Positions 7,845 to 15,337 of a DNA stretch of 36,576 bases are shown here, one piece after another; position 1 is the first letter of the stretch, and each line of letters begins with the position of its first letter. The notes beneath the pieces were generated by a model. That model searched no databases and was not told the DNA's origin. It saw nothing but the letters and a program-made list of their open reading frames with translations. The position numbers and the translations under genes were made by a program. The DNA is from Candidatus Methanogaster sp. (GTDB lineage: Archaea; Halobacteriota; Methanosarcinia; Methanosarcinales; Methanogasteraceae). The DNA lies in NCBI GenBank assembly GCA_003194445.1, contig PQXF01000014.1, positions 36,108-72,683 on the forward strand. Direction: 5' to 3'.

Positions 7845-10409
7845 ATGAACCTGAATAATACAATGTTTACACTCATGCTGATAGTTATAGTTTGCGGCAC
7901 GGCGAGCGCGGCACAAATAAATGTCAATCAGACTGGCTGGTGGAATGAGGCTGGCGATACAACATTTCATGAAATAAGTCCCGGTCAAATACAAGCGGCT
8001 GTAGATCACGCAAACGCGGGAGATACGATTCATGTATATGGCGGCAATTACACAGAGAATGTGGACGTAGATATAAAGCTCACTCTGATTGGAGCTGGTG
8101 CTGATGTGGTGACCGTGACTGCTAGAGCGACAGACGATAGTATATTTGATGTAGGGGCTGATTATATAAACCTCAGTGGATTTGCGGTGACCGGTGCTAC
8201 CGGAGCAGTCGGAATTCGCCTTCCTGATGTGAATCACTGCGATATTTCCGGTAACAACGTCTCGAACAACGATTATGGTATCTACCTGCTTGCTTCGAAC
8301 AACAACGTGCTGACATGCAACATGGCATCGAACAATACTCATGGTGTCTGGTTGTGCGATGCAGACAATAACACGCTTGCGGGCAATATAGCGTCGGACA
8401 ATGAAAACGGCATCCGGTTATACGATGCAGGCAACAACACGCTTACGGACAACACGGCATCGAACAATACCTACGGCATCTGGTTGTGCGATGCAAGCAA
8501 CAACACGCTTACGGACAATACCGGACTGAACAACACAGAGGGCATATACCTATCTTCTTCGGATGATAACGACCTCATGGACAACACTGTAATGGGCAAC
8601 AACTATGGTATCCATCTGTATTCTTCGGGCAACAACACATTGCAGGACAATGATGCGGTTTCAAACGACGGGTACGGCGTCTATCTGAATTCGTCGAGCA
8701 ACAACACGCTTACGAGCAACACTGCAACGGATAACTGGTACGGCATCAACCTGTGCCATTTGAGCAACGAAAACACATTGGTAAACAACATAGTCTCTAA
8801 CAACGGCTATGGTATCTGGCTGGAATATTCGAGCAACGATAACGAACTTCTGGACAACACCGCAACTGGCAACTACTATGGTATGTATCTGGATTCTTCA
8901 GATGATAATATACTTGTGGACAACACCCTCTCGAACAATGAGCATGGCATTGACCTGCACCACTTGAGCAACACTACATTACAGAACAACAATGCATCCG
9001 ATAACAACGGATACGGCATATACCTGGATTCTTCGGATGACAATAAGCTCATAAGCAATGGTGCATCACGCAACAACTACGGCATATACCTGGATTCTTC
9101 GGGTGAGAATATACTTATGAACAATACCCTCGTGGACAACGAGTATGGTATTAACCTGTACCACTTGAGTAACAATAACAACCTTACGGACAACACCGCA
9201 ACGGACAACTACTACGGCATATACCTGGATTCTTCGGATGACAACAAGCTCATAAGCAGTGGTGCATCACGCAACAACTACGGCATATATCTGGATTCTT
9301 CGGATGGCACTGTACTTATGAACAGTATCATCATAGACAACAGCTACTGTGGCATCTATGGGAAATGGTTAGTTGACAACGATATTATGGGCAACATCGC
9401 AAACTCGAACGGTAAATATGGTATCCATCTATCGTCTTCGACTGGCAACAGACTCACGAACAACACCATGTCAGACAATGAATATGGCATCTGGTCTCAT
9501 TTATCAAGCTGCAATATACTGACAGATAACGCCATGTCAGCTAATGAATGCGGTATCTGGTTACATTCATCAACCGATAACAGACTCACGAATAACACCG
9601 CGTCGGCTAATGACTGTAATGGTATTGTGTTGTATGATTCGGCACGTAACCACCTTGTGAACAATACAGCATCAGATAACGACTACGGAATCCACCTCTC
9701 TTCTTCGACCAGCAACCGGCTCACCGGCAACATCGTGTCGGGCAATACCTATTATGGAATCCACCTCTCTTCTTCGACCAGCAACCGGCTCACCGGCAAT
9801 ATCGTGTCGGGTAATGGCTATGGAATATATATGCACAGCGCAGACGGCAACATCATCACGTACAACAGTGTGCGCAACAATGGACGGCAAGGATTCCACT
9901 TAACGGACGGGAGTGCGGGCAACACGATCGGATACAACGACATCGTATCAAACGGCATGCAGGTGGGTGTTGGCGAGTATCACTGGAATTTCTATAACAA
10001 CCAAACAGACGATGTGCAGGCGAAGAACAATTACTGGGGCGCGACTGACGACAGCATGATCGATGCCGGCATCTATGATGGCGATGCTGGTGAGGGGGAA
10101 GGAGAAGTAGGCGAAGTAGCGTTCCATCCATTTGCGACTGAGCCACACGTATACGAACCGATTCCGGAACTACCCGGCGATGTCAATTATGATGGAGAAC
10201 TCTCGGTTGCGGACGCGGTACTTGTTTTACAGATGGCTGCTGGCAACATCGATATCGACTATATTGCAGATATGAATTCGGACTGTGTAGTTACCTCGCT
10301 TGACGCGCTCATAATTATGCAAGCGTCGGCGGATGGGGTCGGTTCATCAGGTACTGCATCGTACACCGGTTTTCCATATCCAAAGGTTATTGGATCCGGC
10401 TCAAGGTGA
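7845..10409 (+). CDS. Secreted NosD-like parallel beta-helix protein with dockerin
   Basis: The 854-residue protein has a signal peptide (about 1-22, ending in CGTASA). Next comes an IQAAVDHANAGDTIHVYGG start typical of carbohydrate-binding/sugar-hydrolase (CASH) beta-helices. About 25 PbH1-type turns follow (GIYLDSSDDNxLxxN), as in the NosD family. Near residues 776-830 there is a dockerin-like pair of calcium loops (DVNYDGELSVAD and DMNSDCVVTSLD). The fold suggests polysaccharide or glycan binding outside the cell, and the dockerin implies docking to a cohesin such as those at 15338 and 19376. No C-terminal anchor is present in frame; a decayed sorting-signal remnant lies just downstream. 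An ATATATG start with GGAG 8 nt upstream supports this start. Confidence 0.9.
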   Translation: MNLNNTMFTLMLIVIVCGTASAAQINVNQTGWWNEAGDTTFHEISPGQIQAAVDHANAGDTIHVYGGNYTENVDVDIKLTLIGAGADVVTVTARATDDSIFDVGADYINLSGFAVTGATGAVGIRLPDVNHCDISGNNVSNNDYGIYLLASNNNVLTCNMASNNTHGVWLCDADNNTLAGNIASDNENGIRLYDAGNNTLTDNTASNNTYGIWLCDASNNTLTDNTGLNNTEGIYLSSSDDNDLMDNTVMGNNYGIHLYSSGNNTLQDNDAVSNDGYGVYLNSSSNNTLTSNTATDNWYGINLCHLSNENTLVNNIVSNNGYGIWLEYSSNDNELLDNTATGNYYGMYLDSSDDNILVDNTLSNNEHGIDLHHLSNTTLQNNNASDNNGYGIYLDSSDDNKLISNGASRNNYGIYLDSSGENILMNNTLVDNEYGINLYHLSNNNNLTDNTATDNYYGIYLDSSDDNKLISSGASRNNYGIYLDSSDGTVLMNSIIIDNSYCGIYGKWLVDNDIMGNIANSNGKYGIHLSSSTGNRLTNNTMSDNEYGIWSHLSSCNILTDNAMSANECGIWLHSSTDNRLTNNTASANDCNGIVLYDSARNHLVNNTASDNDYGIHLSSSTSNRLTGNIVSGNTYYGIHLSSSTSNRLTGNIVSGNGYGIYMHSADGNIITYNSVRNNGRQGFHLTDGSAGNTIGYNDIVSNGMQVGVGEYHWNFYNNQTDDVQAKNNYWGATDDSMIDAGIYDGDAGEGEGEVGEVAFHPFATEPHVYEPIPELPGDVNYDGELSVADAVLVLQMAAGNIDIDYIADMNSDCVVTSLDALIIMQASADGVGSSGTASYTGFPYPKVIGSGSR

Positions 10410-10656
10410 CTGGTGACTGGTGTCCTTGCGCGCCTGACCCCGCGAGAAAGCAGGTATCACTGACTGATGATCCGAAAGCGGTTGCAAGCGGATGGCGACA
10501 ACAGTTTAACTTTTCGGGTGTGACGATGGCAGGACTGTAACGTTCTGCGGCTGCCGCCAACCGGGGGTGCCAATTCTGATGCCAGCTGGGGTGTTTGTGC
10601 TCATCAGTATGTTGCGCATCATAGGTAGACAGGATCGTAAAAAAGGAAGGGGATCA
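10385..10656 (+). pseudogene. Decayed C-terminal fragment with VPxxxP-CTERM tail
   Basis: In a frame different from that of the preceding gene, codons from about 10385 read LKVTGDWCPCAPDPARKQ and continue to about 10520. After another frame change they read DGRTVTFCGCRQPG, then VPILMP (10567-10584), a hydrophobic stretch with ISMLRIIG, and the basic RQDRKKG. This tail closely parallels the sorting signal of the 11044 protein (VPLLTP). No start codon or single open frame connects the pieces. It may be the lost end of the NosD-like protein or of a deleted gene. Confidence 0.5.
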
Positions 10657-10687
10657 TGGAGTATAGTTATAACTTATGTAAGTATAA

Positions 10688-10740
10688 TTACAATGTGCTA
10701 TAGTTTTGGCGATTCCAAAGATCGACCGATACCTTTATAG
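10688..10740 (+). promoter_or_regulatory. Promoter of the 11044 gene, duplicated type
   Basis: A 27-bp upstream element (10688-10714, beginning TTACAATGTGC and ending GGCGATT) lies exactly 16 bp before ACCTTTATA (10731-10739). The same element, spacing and TATA core occur at 12335-12386 before the 12597 gene. A start near 10765 would leave a leader of about 280 nt. Confidence 0.65.
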
Positions 10741-10833
10741 TGTATGAAGTGGTGTATTATCGATACGCACAACAGAGTTTGACAAACTCGGTAGTACGTA
10801 TAATAGAGCGACCGTGGAGGTGCAAACAAAAAA

Positions 10834-10878
10834 ATGGTAAAATACACACGGAACTGTAAAATAATCATTACCACATGA
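10834..10878 (+). CDS. Upstream ORF (14 codons) in the leader of the 11044 gene
   Basis: MVKYTRNCKIIITT is preceded by a strong GGAGGTG 11 nt before its ATG. A similar 14-codon ORF (MKFTRTVKQTTNNT) with GGAGG upstream lies in the leader of the 12597 gene. The common ribosome site, equal length and shared K-(Y/F)-T-R-x-x-K suggest a translated leader peptide rather than chance. Confidence 0.45.
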   Translation: MVKYTRNCKIIITT

Positions 10879-10974
10879 TGCGTGGAGGCGCGTTGGTGTT
10901 TATGCCGCGTCTATGTGCGGTGGTGTTTTTCATATACATTCGATGTATGTGTGTATAGAAGTATGAACAGTATG

Positions 10975-11023
10975 CAGGTTGCAACAACCTGTATGCGCGC
11001 GGTGATGTGATAAAAACCGCGCG
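10975..11023 (+). promoter_or_regulatory. Two tandem hairpins before the ribosome site of the 11044 gene
   Basis: Hairpin 1 is CAGGTTG (10975-10981)/CAACCTG (10985-10991). Hairpin 2 is CGCGCGGT (10996-11003)/ACCGCGCG (11016-11023). AAAGGAGG follows within 20 nt, then the ATG at 11044. The leader at 12530-12571 has the same order of an AGGTT/AACCT hairpin and then a GCGCG/CGCGC hairpin. Confidence 0.55.
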
Positions 11024-11043
11024 ATAAGAAGAAAGGAGGCTAT

Positions 11044-12309
11044 ATGAATCTGAAAGAAATGGTAGTATTCATCGCAACAGTGACGATGTTTATGGTCATC
11101 TTCACATCGACTGCGGTGGCGATAGTCGTGGATGGTGATGGAAGCGATTGGGATCCATCTGACCAGCTGTGCGACGATCCTACTGGTGATACGTGCAGTA
11201 CCGGATATGACATAGAGTCGCTATGGACGTGTGTCGAAGGCAATACCGTGTACTTCCGGATAGATGTTCTTGAAGTGGCAGGCGATGCCGATAACGATGG
11301 CCATCCGGACACGCATACGCCAGGAATGAGTTGTAGTTGCGATTGGGATTATCCTGGTGTTGGCGTTGGTGCGACCTATGAGAAAGAACAGTACTATATC
11401 GGAATAGATGGTGATCACGATGGCACTATAGACTATAACCTCAAGTACTGTTCAGGCGATTCCTCTCTTCGGTACCCCAGCGAGGCGGTAATCCCTGCAG
11501 CGATCACTGATGCAAATCATAGTGGCAAGACTGTCGAGTTTAGCTTAGTGATTGATTCGTACCTCGATCCCACAGACTACTGCGTAACAGGAACTGCAGA
11601 TACGCATTGCAATGGAAATGAGGATGACACCAATCCGGAGTGCCGTATCGACGATGACCCTAATGCCGAATTCAGCTACACTGGTACTGGATGTAAGATA
11701 GTTACACTGGATGCATCAGCATCATGGGATTCGGAAGGGCCGATAGCCAGGTTTGAATGGGATCTTGATAACGATGGAGTCTACGAGGTAGATAATGGGG
11801 CTTCCCCCACATACGTAGCAGATGTTGCGACAACCGGTCTTCAGGTGGGTGCCAACACTATCAGACTCCGGGTGACCGACAGTATGGGGCAGACTGATTC
11901 GACAGATGTGCCACAGGTAATCGTGACTGGCGACCCGACTGCAGTCGCAAAGGCGAACGGACATACGGGGTCCATCCAGCTTCCGGTTGGAGGCATGGAC
12001 ATAACCTTCGATGGAACCGGATCATTTGCAGATTCGCCGGCTACCCTCGATCTTGGTAAGTGCCAGTGGATTATAGACGGTACGCTCTACGCAGGATTGG
12101 GGCCACACACGGTCTCCATAGATCATGCTACCCCGGCAAGTCTGAAAGTAGAAGACAACTACGGCTGCATAAGCTATGGTTATGTCACTATACGGGAACC
12201 ACCATCTGCGCCGGTACCACTCCTGACGCCAGCCGGAATACTTGCACTCATCGGTATGCTGTGCATAGTCGGCGCGGGCAGGGTCATTACGAAGGGTAGG
12301 AGGTTGTAA
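11044..12309 (+). CDS. Secreted PKD-domain protein with VPxxxP-CTERM signal
   Basis: The 421-residue product has a signal peptide (about 1-26). Asp-rich sequence follows, with calcium-loop-like stretches such as DADNDGHPDTH and DGDHDGTIDYN. Near 220-300 is a PKD-type Ig fold (LDASASWDSEGPIARFEWDLDNDG). The C-terminus has VPLLTP, a hydrophobic helix with ILALIGMLCIVGAG, and basic residues (TKGRRL). This is the VPXXXP-CTERM layout, so ArtB-type processing and surface anchoring are expected, probably by the enzyme at 5072. AAAGGAGG 8 nt before the ATG fixes the start. Many Cys residues suggest disulfides. The ligand is unknown. Confidence 0.88.
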   Translation: MNLKEMVVFIATVTMFMVIFTSTAVAIVVDGDGSDWDPSDQLCDDPTGDTCSTGYDIESLWTCVEGNTVYFRIDVLEVAGDADNDGHPDTHTPGMSCSCDWDYPGVGVGATYEKEQYYIGIDGDHDGTIDYNLKYCSGDSSLRYPSEAVIPAAITDANHSGKTVEFSLVIDSYLDPTDYCVTGTADTHCNGNEDDTNPECRIDDDPNAEFSYTGTGCKIVTLDASASWDSEGPIARFEWDLDNDGVYEVDNGASPTYVADVATTGLQVGANTIRLRVTDSMGQTDSTDVPQVIVTGDPTAVAKANGHTGSIQLPVGGMDITFDGTGSFADSPATLDLGKCQWIIDGTLYAGLGPHTVSIDHATPASLKVEDNYGCISYGYVTIREPPSAPVPLLTPAGILALIGMLCIVGAGRVITKGRRL

Positions 12310-12334
12310 ATCGCCATGAATTATGCAGACATAG

Positions 12335-12388
12335 TTACAATCTGCCATAATTTTAACGATTATGCAGACAGCACGATACCTTTATATA
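12335..12388 (+). promoter_or_regulatory. Promoter of the 12597 gene, duplicated type
   Basis: The element at 12335-12361 (TTACAATCTGCC... to AACGATT) matches 10688-10714 at most positions. It has the same 16-bp gap to ACCTTTATA (12378-12386). It begins 26 bp after the stop of the 11044 gene, so the 12597 gene has its own promoter. Confidence 0.65.
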
Positions 12389-12484
12389 AGATGGAGTAAC
12401 TGAATGACAGTAATGCTTCTCGGTTTGTTCGAGCCCGGGAGCATACACAAGAATACAAAATGGAGGTTATGGACGAAAAACCCC

Positions 12485-12529
12485 ATGAAATTCACGCGAA
12501 CCGTGAAACAAACAACGAACAACACGTAA
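12485..12529 (+). CDS. Upstream ORF (14 codons) in the leader of the 12597 gene
   Basis: MKFTRTVKQTTNNT parallels the 14-codon ORF at 10834. GGAGG lies 18 nt upstream. An overlapping 23-codon ORF from 12469 is an alternative, but its ATG is only 2 nt from GGAGG. The ORF ends at the foot of the first leader hairpin. Confidence 0.4.
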   Translation: MKFTRTVKQTTNNT

Positions 12530-12571
12530 ACAGGTTGTAAAAAACCTGTGATTTGCGCGAGTAATTCGCGC
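12530..12571 (+). promoter_or_regulatory. Two tandem hairpins before the 12597 gene
   Basis: ACAGGTT (12530-12536)/AACCTGT (12543-12549) is followed by GCGCGA (12555-12560)/TCGCGC (12566-12571). AAAGGAG and the ATG at 12597 come next. The architecture matches 10975-11023 although loops and spacers differ, which suggests that the pairing is conserved. Confidence 0.55.
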
Positions 12572-12596
12572 ATAACACACAAAGGAGAATACGAAC

Positions 12597-15260
12597 ATGA
12601 ATACGAAGAAAACGGCAATAACCATTGTATTAGCTATAATGGCTGTTGCTATGATAACGACTGTCGCAATGGCTACAAATTGCTTTGAGCCATGCGGCAC
12701 AAAAATCGAGCAGTGCACCAATGATGCACCGACAAAGGACGCGGTATATGCGCTTGTGATTCCAGGAGTCACCGGAGCCACATCAGCAAATGCCGCAGTT
12801 CCTGCAATGGCATTTGCATTTGCTGATGGTAACGGGAACGGTGTATTCGAACTAGGCGAATGTGCATACGTCGATACAAACGCTGCTGTAGGTCCCGCTT
12901 GGGTTGAACAAGGAGATATTCGACTATGCGGTCACTGCGGCAATGATCCAAATACACCAGTACTGGTGTGTGATCCACTCGAAATGGGTAACGCGCTTGT
13001 ATATCCTAACAACTTTGGCGTCCAGAACATAGTAGGGTATTACGACATTAATGCCAATGGCTACTATGACATAGCCGACCCACTATATCTAGATGTTTCA
13101 GCGGTTACAGTTGCACCCGGTGCCCCATCCGGTATTAGTGTTGTGTCGGTTGGAGATATAAGGCTATCCGCTAGCGCTTATGGCGCTGCATACAGTTTCG
13201 TGAACGCGTCAGACCTGGATACGCTCTTTGGTGGTTTCCAGCTGTTTGATCCTGCACCAGCAGTCCCCGGTGCGCAAACTCCGTTAGTCAATGACTTCAA
13301 CGACTTCCTTGGCTTCGTTGATACGGCTTGCGACAATGAATGGGACGTAAAGGGCGCGGATAAACTCTACCTGCAACAAATAGTTATAGGCGAGCCTGCA
13401 AATGCACCACTCCCACTTGTTCAGAATACACTCTATGCATTCGAGGGATTTGTGACAATAGGCGACTTCAGGCTGTACATGCCGCTAAATGAGCCATGCT
13501 GGCCTGACTGCGGAACAAAGGTCGAACAGTGCAACGGTGATGCGGTGTACCCGCTTCTGATACCGGGCGTAGACGTACCACTGACTGGAGTAGCAAATCC
13601 ACTCATGCGGTTGAGATGGGTTGATGCAACGCCCGGCGGTCCATTCGATCCTGCGTTCGACGATGTATACATAGAGACAAACCCACTCAGCGCTAACCCT
13701 AACCGGGTTGAGGTTGGTGACGTTCGATTGACCTCTGTGTGCGGATGCGATCCGAACACATTGGTTGGTCAATGCAGCCTGTGTGACGTCAATGCGCAGT
13801 ATGCACCTCTGGTAGTAGCGGATCAACTTATATTAGGATACGTCGATGCGAACGGCAACAACAGATATGATCTGGATGACCCACTATATCTGGACACAAG
13901 CACACTTGGTGTTGGCGCTGTAGGCGCTGGCGTTGTGTCGATCAATGATATAAGGCTGACAGCCAGATATTCTTATGACAACTACTCCATTGTTGCGGGT
14001 GGTGACGACGACCTATTAGGGGATAGAACTCTTCGAGATATCGCTACAGTAGGTCATCCACAAATACCATCGGTTGATCCGATAAACAGCTATCTGGGAT
14101 TCGTGGACTCAGGCTGTGATGGTGAATGGGATCCGCTGGGTGCAGACAAACTCTATCTGCAACAGGTGGTCTTCACACTCGTCGGCGCTCCTGGTGCTCC
14201 TGCTATGAATCAGCTTGACAGGTTTGCATCGATCGGTGACTTCAGACTGTACATGCCGATAGATGAGCAGTGCTGGCCTGACTGCGGTACAAAGGTAGTC
14301 GAGTGTGATGTGGATGCGGTCTATGGACTCCTGCTTGGTGCCGGTCATCTACCAGCTCCAGTCCCTGGTGGAGTGATCAATGGAGCAGTCCCTGCAATGA
14401 ACATCGTGAGAACGTCGCGTGGTTGCTACTATGTCAACGTATACAATCATCCAGCAGGCGCTCCAGTTGGTCCTGGTGCGGTGCGATTGTGCGACTGCTG
14501 CGATACCGAGAGCAACACCGTGGTGAAAGACTGTGACGACGACGCCAATGATCCGATTATCCTAATCCCACAGACTATAGTGGGATATGTCGATGTGAAC
14601 AGCAACGGCTTGTATGATCTTGGCGACCCGCTGTATCTGGATACGGGCAGAACCGGTGTGTTTGATACCAACGCCGTATCGGATGGCGACGTGCGACTGA
14701 CTCCAAGAGATGTTCAGGGACATCATTATAAAGCATACTCCATTGTTGATGCCGCTGATTGGGATGCCGGACATGGTAGTGGCGTCGGCGATATACTATA
14801 CTCTCCAAAGCGTGGCGGAGCTGTTCTAGCGAACACAGTGCCCAATGTAAACTGGTATCTCGGATTCATCGATTCCAACTGCGATGGCATGTGGGATGTT
14901 AATGGTGAGGACGAGCTGTATCTGCAGCAGATGGTGCCAGCACCCGCATGGATTGCGTTCAACGAGCCACAGTTCAACTTGTTCTCGACGATTGGAGATG
15001 ACAGGCTGTACATGCCACCAAGCACAACACCTGTGTGTCCGCAACTCGAGGGCGATGTCAACAACGATGGTAACATCGATGGTGCGGATGCACTACTGAT
15101 TGCTCGGCACATCGTTGGACTAACAACATTGACTGGTAACGATTACGATGCAGCAGACGTCAATGATGATGGTAACATCGATGGCGCAGATGCATTGTTG
15201 ATCGCTCGGTACATTGTAGGACTCATAACGACCTTCCCAGGTGGAGTCTGTATCCCGTGA
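12597..15260 (+). CDS. Secreted three-module Cys-rich protein with C-terminal dockerin
   Basis: The 887-residue protein has a signal peptide (about 1-25). Three homologous modules follow, near 29-300, 301-558 and 559-816. Each opens with a Cys cluster (C-x-x-C-G-T-K-x-x-x-C), contains VGYVDxNGNxxYDxxDPLYLD and closes with IGDxRLYMP. The module is not one I recognise; its Asp/Asn-rich motif may bind calcium. Residues about 819-884 form a textbook type I dockerin with two loops (DVNNDGNIDGAD and DVNDDGNIDGAD), each followed by ALLIAR(H/Y)IVG. The protein should therefore dock onto a cohesin, and the cohesin gene follows directly. There is no transmembrane anchor. Its own promoter and structured leader lie upstream. 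Confidence 0.92.
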   Translation: MNTKKTAITIVLAIMAVAMITTVAMATNCFEPCGTKIEQCTNDAPTKDAVYALVIPGVTGATSANAAVPAMAFAFADGNGNGVFELGECAYVDTNAAVGPAWVEQGDIRLCGHCGNDPNTPVLVCDPLEMGNALVYPNNFGVQNIVGYYDINANGYYDIADPLYLDVSAVTVAPGAPSGISVVSVGDIRLSASAYGAAYSFVNASDLDTLFGGFQLFDPAPAVPGAQTPLVNDFNDFLGFVDTACDNEWDVKGADKLYLQQIVIGEPANAPLPLVQNTLYAFEGFVTIGDFRLYMPLNEPCWPDCGTKVEQCNGDAVYPLLIPGVDVPLTGVANPLMRLRWVDATPGGPFDPAFDDVYIETNPLSANPNRVEVGDVRLTSVCGCDPNTLVGQCSLCDVNAQYAPLVVADQLILGYVDANGNNRYDLDDPLYLDTSTLGVGAVGAGVVSINDIRLTARYSYDNYSIVAGGDDDLLGDRTLRDIATVGHPQIPSVDPINSYLGFVDSGCDGEWDPLGADKLYLQQVVFTLVGAPGAPAMNQLDRFASIGDFRLYMPIDEQCWPDCGTKVVECDVDAVYGLLLGAGHLPAPVPGGVINGAVPAMNIVRTSRGCYYVNVYNHPAGAPVGPGAVRLCDCCDTESNTVVKDCDDDANDPIILIPQTIVGYVDVNSNGLYDLGDPLYLDTGRTGVFDTNAVSDGDVRLTPRDVQGHHYKAYSIVDAADWDAGHGSGVGDILYSPKRGGAVLANTVPNVNWYLGFIDSNCDGMWDVNGEDELYLQQMVPAPAWIAFNEPQFNLFSTIGDDRLYMPPSTTPVCPQLEGDVNNDGNIDGADALLIARHIVGLTTLTGNDYDAADVNDDGNIDGADALLIARYIVGLITTFPGGVCIP

Positions 15261-15300
15261 TATCGCAAGATATCACCCCCTTTCTTTTTTATTGAAAGGG
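15257..15300 (+). terminator. Two hairpins between dockerin and cohesin genes
   Basis: GTGATATC-GCAA-GATATCAC (15257-15276) is an 8-bp stem with a GNRA tetraloop that contains the stop codon. It is followed by CCCTTTC (15278-15284)/GAAAGGG (15294-15300) with T-rich sequence in the loop. This could terminate, process or stabilise the mRNA between the two genes. Confidence 0.45.
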
Positions 15301-15337
15301 TGGGATACAAAATATAACCCACAGGAGTGATGAACAC

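Noticed and set aside
12469-12540. 23-codon ORF (MDEKPHEIHANRE...) in the 12597 leader as the main leader peptide
   Set aside because: Its ATG is 2 nt from GGAGG. The 14-codon ORF at 12485 matches the one in the other leader in length and residues. It is kept only as an alternative.
15161-15240. Second dockerin loop as a separate duplicated gene fragment
   Set aside because: Type I dockerins normally contain two such loops. This is one domain, not a duplication.
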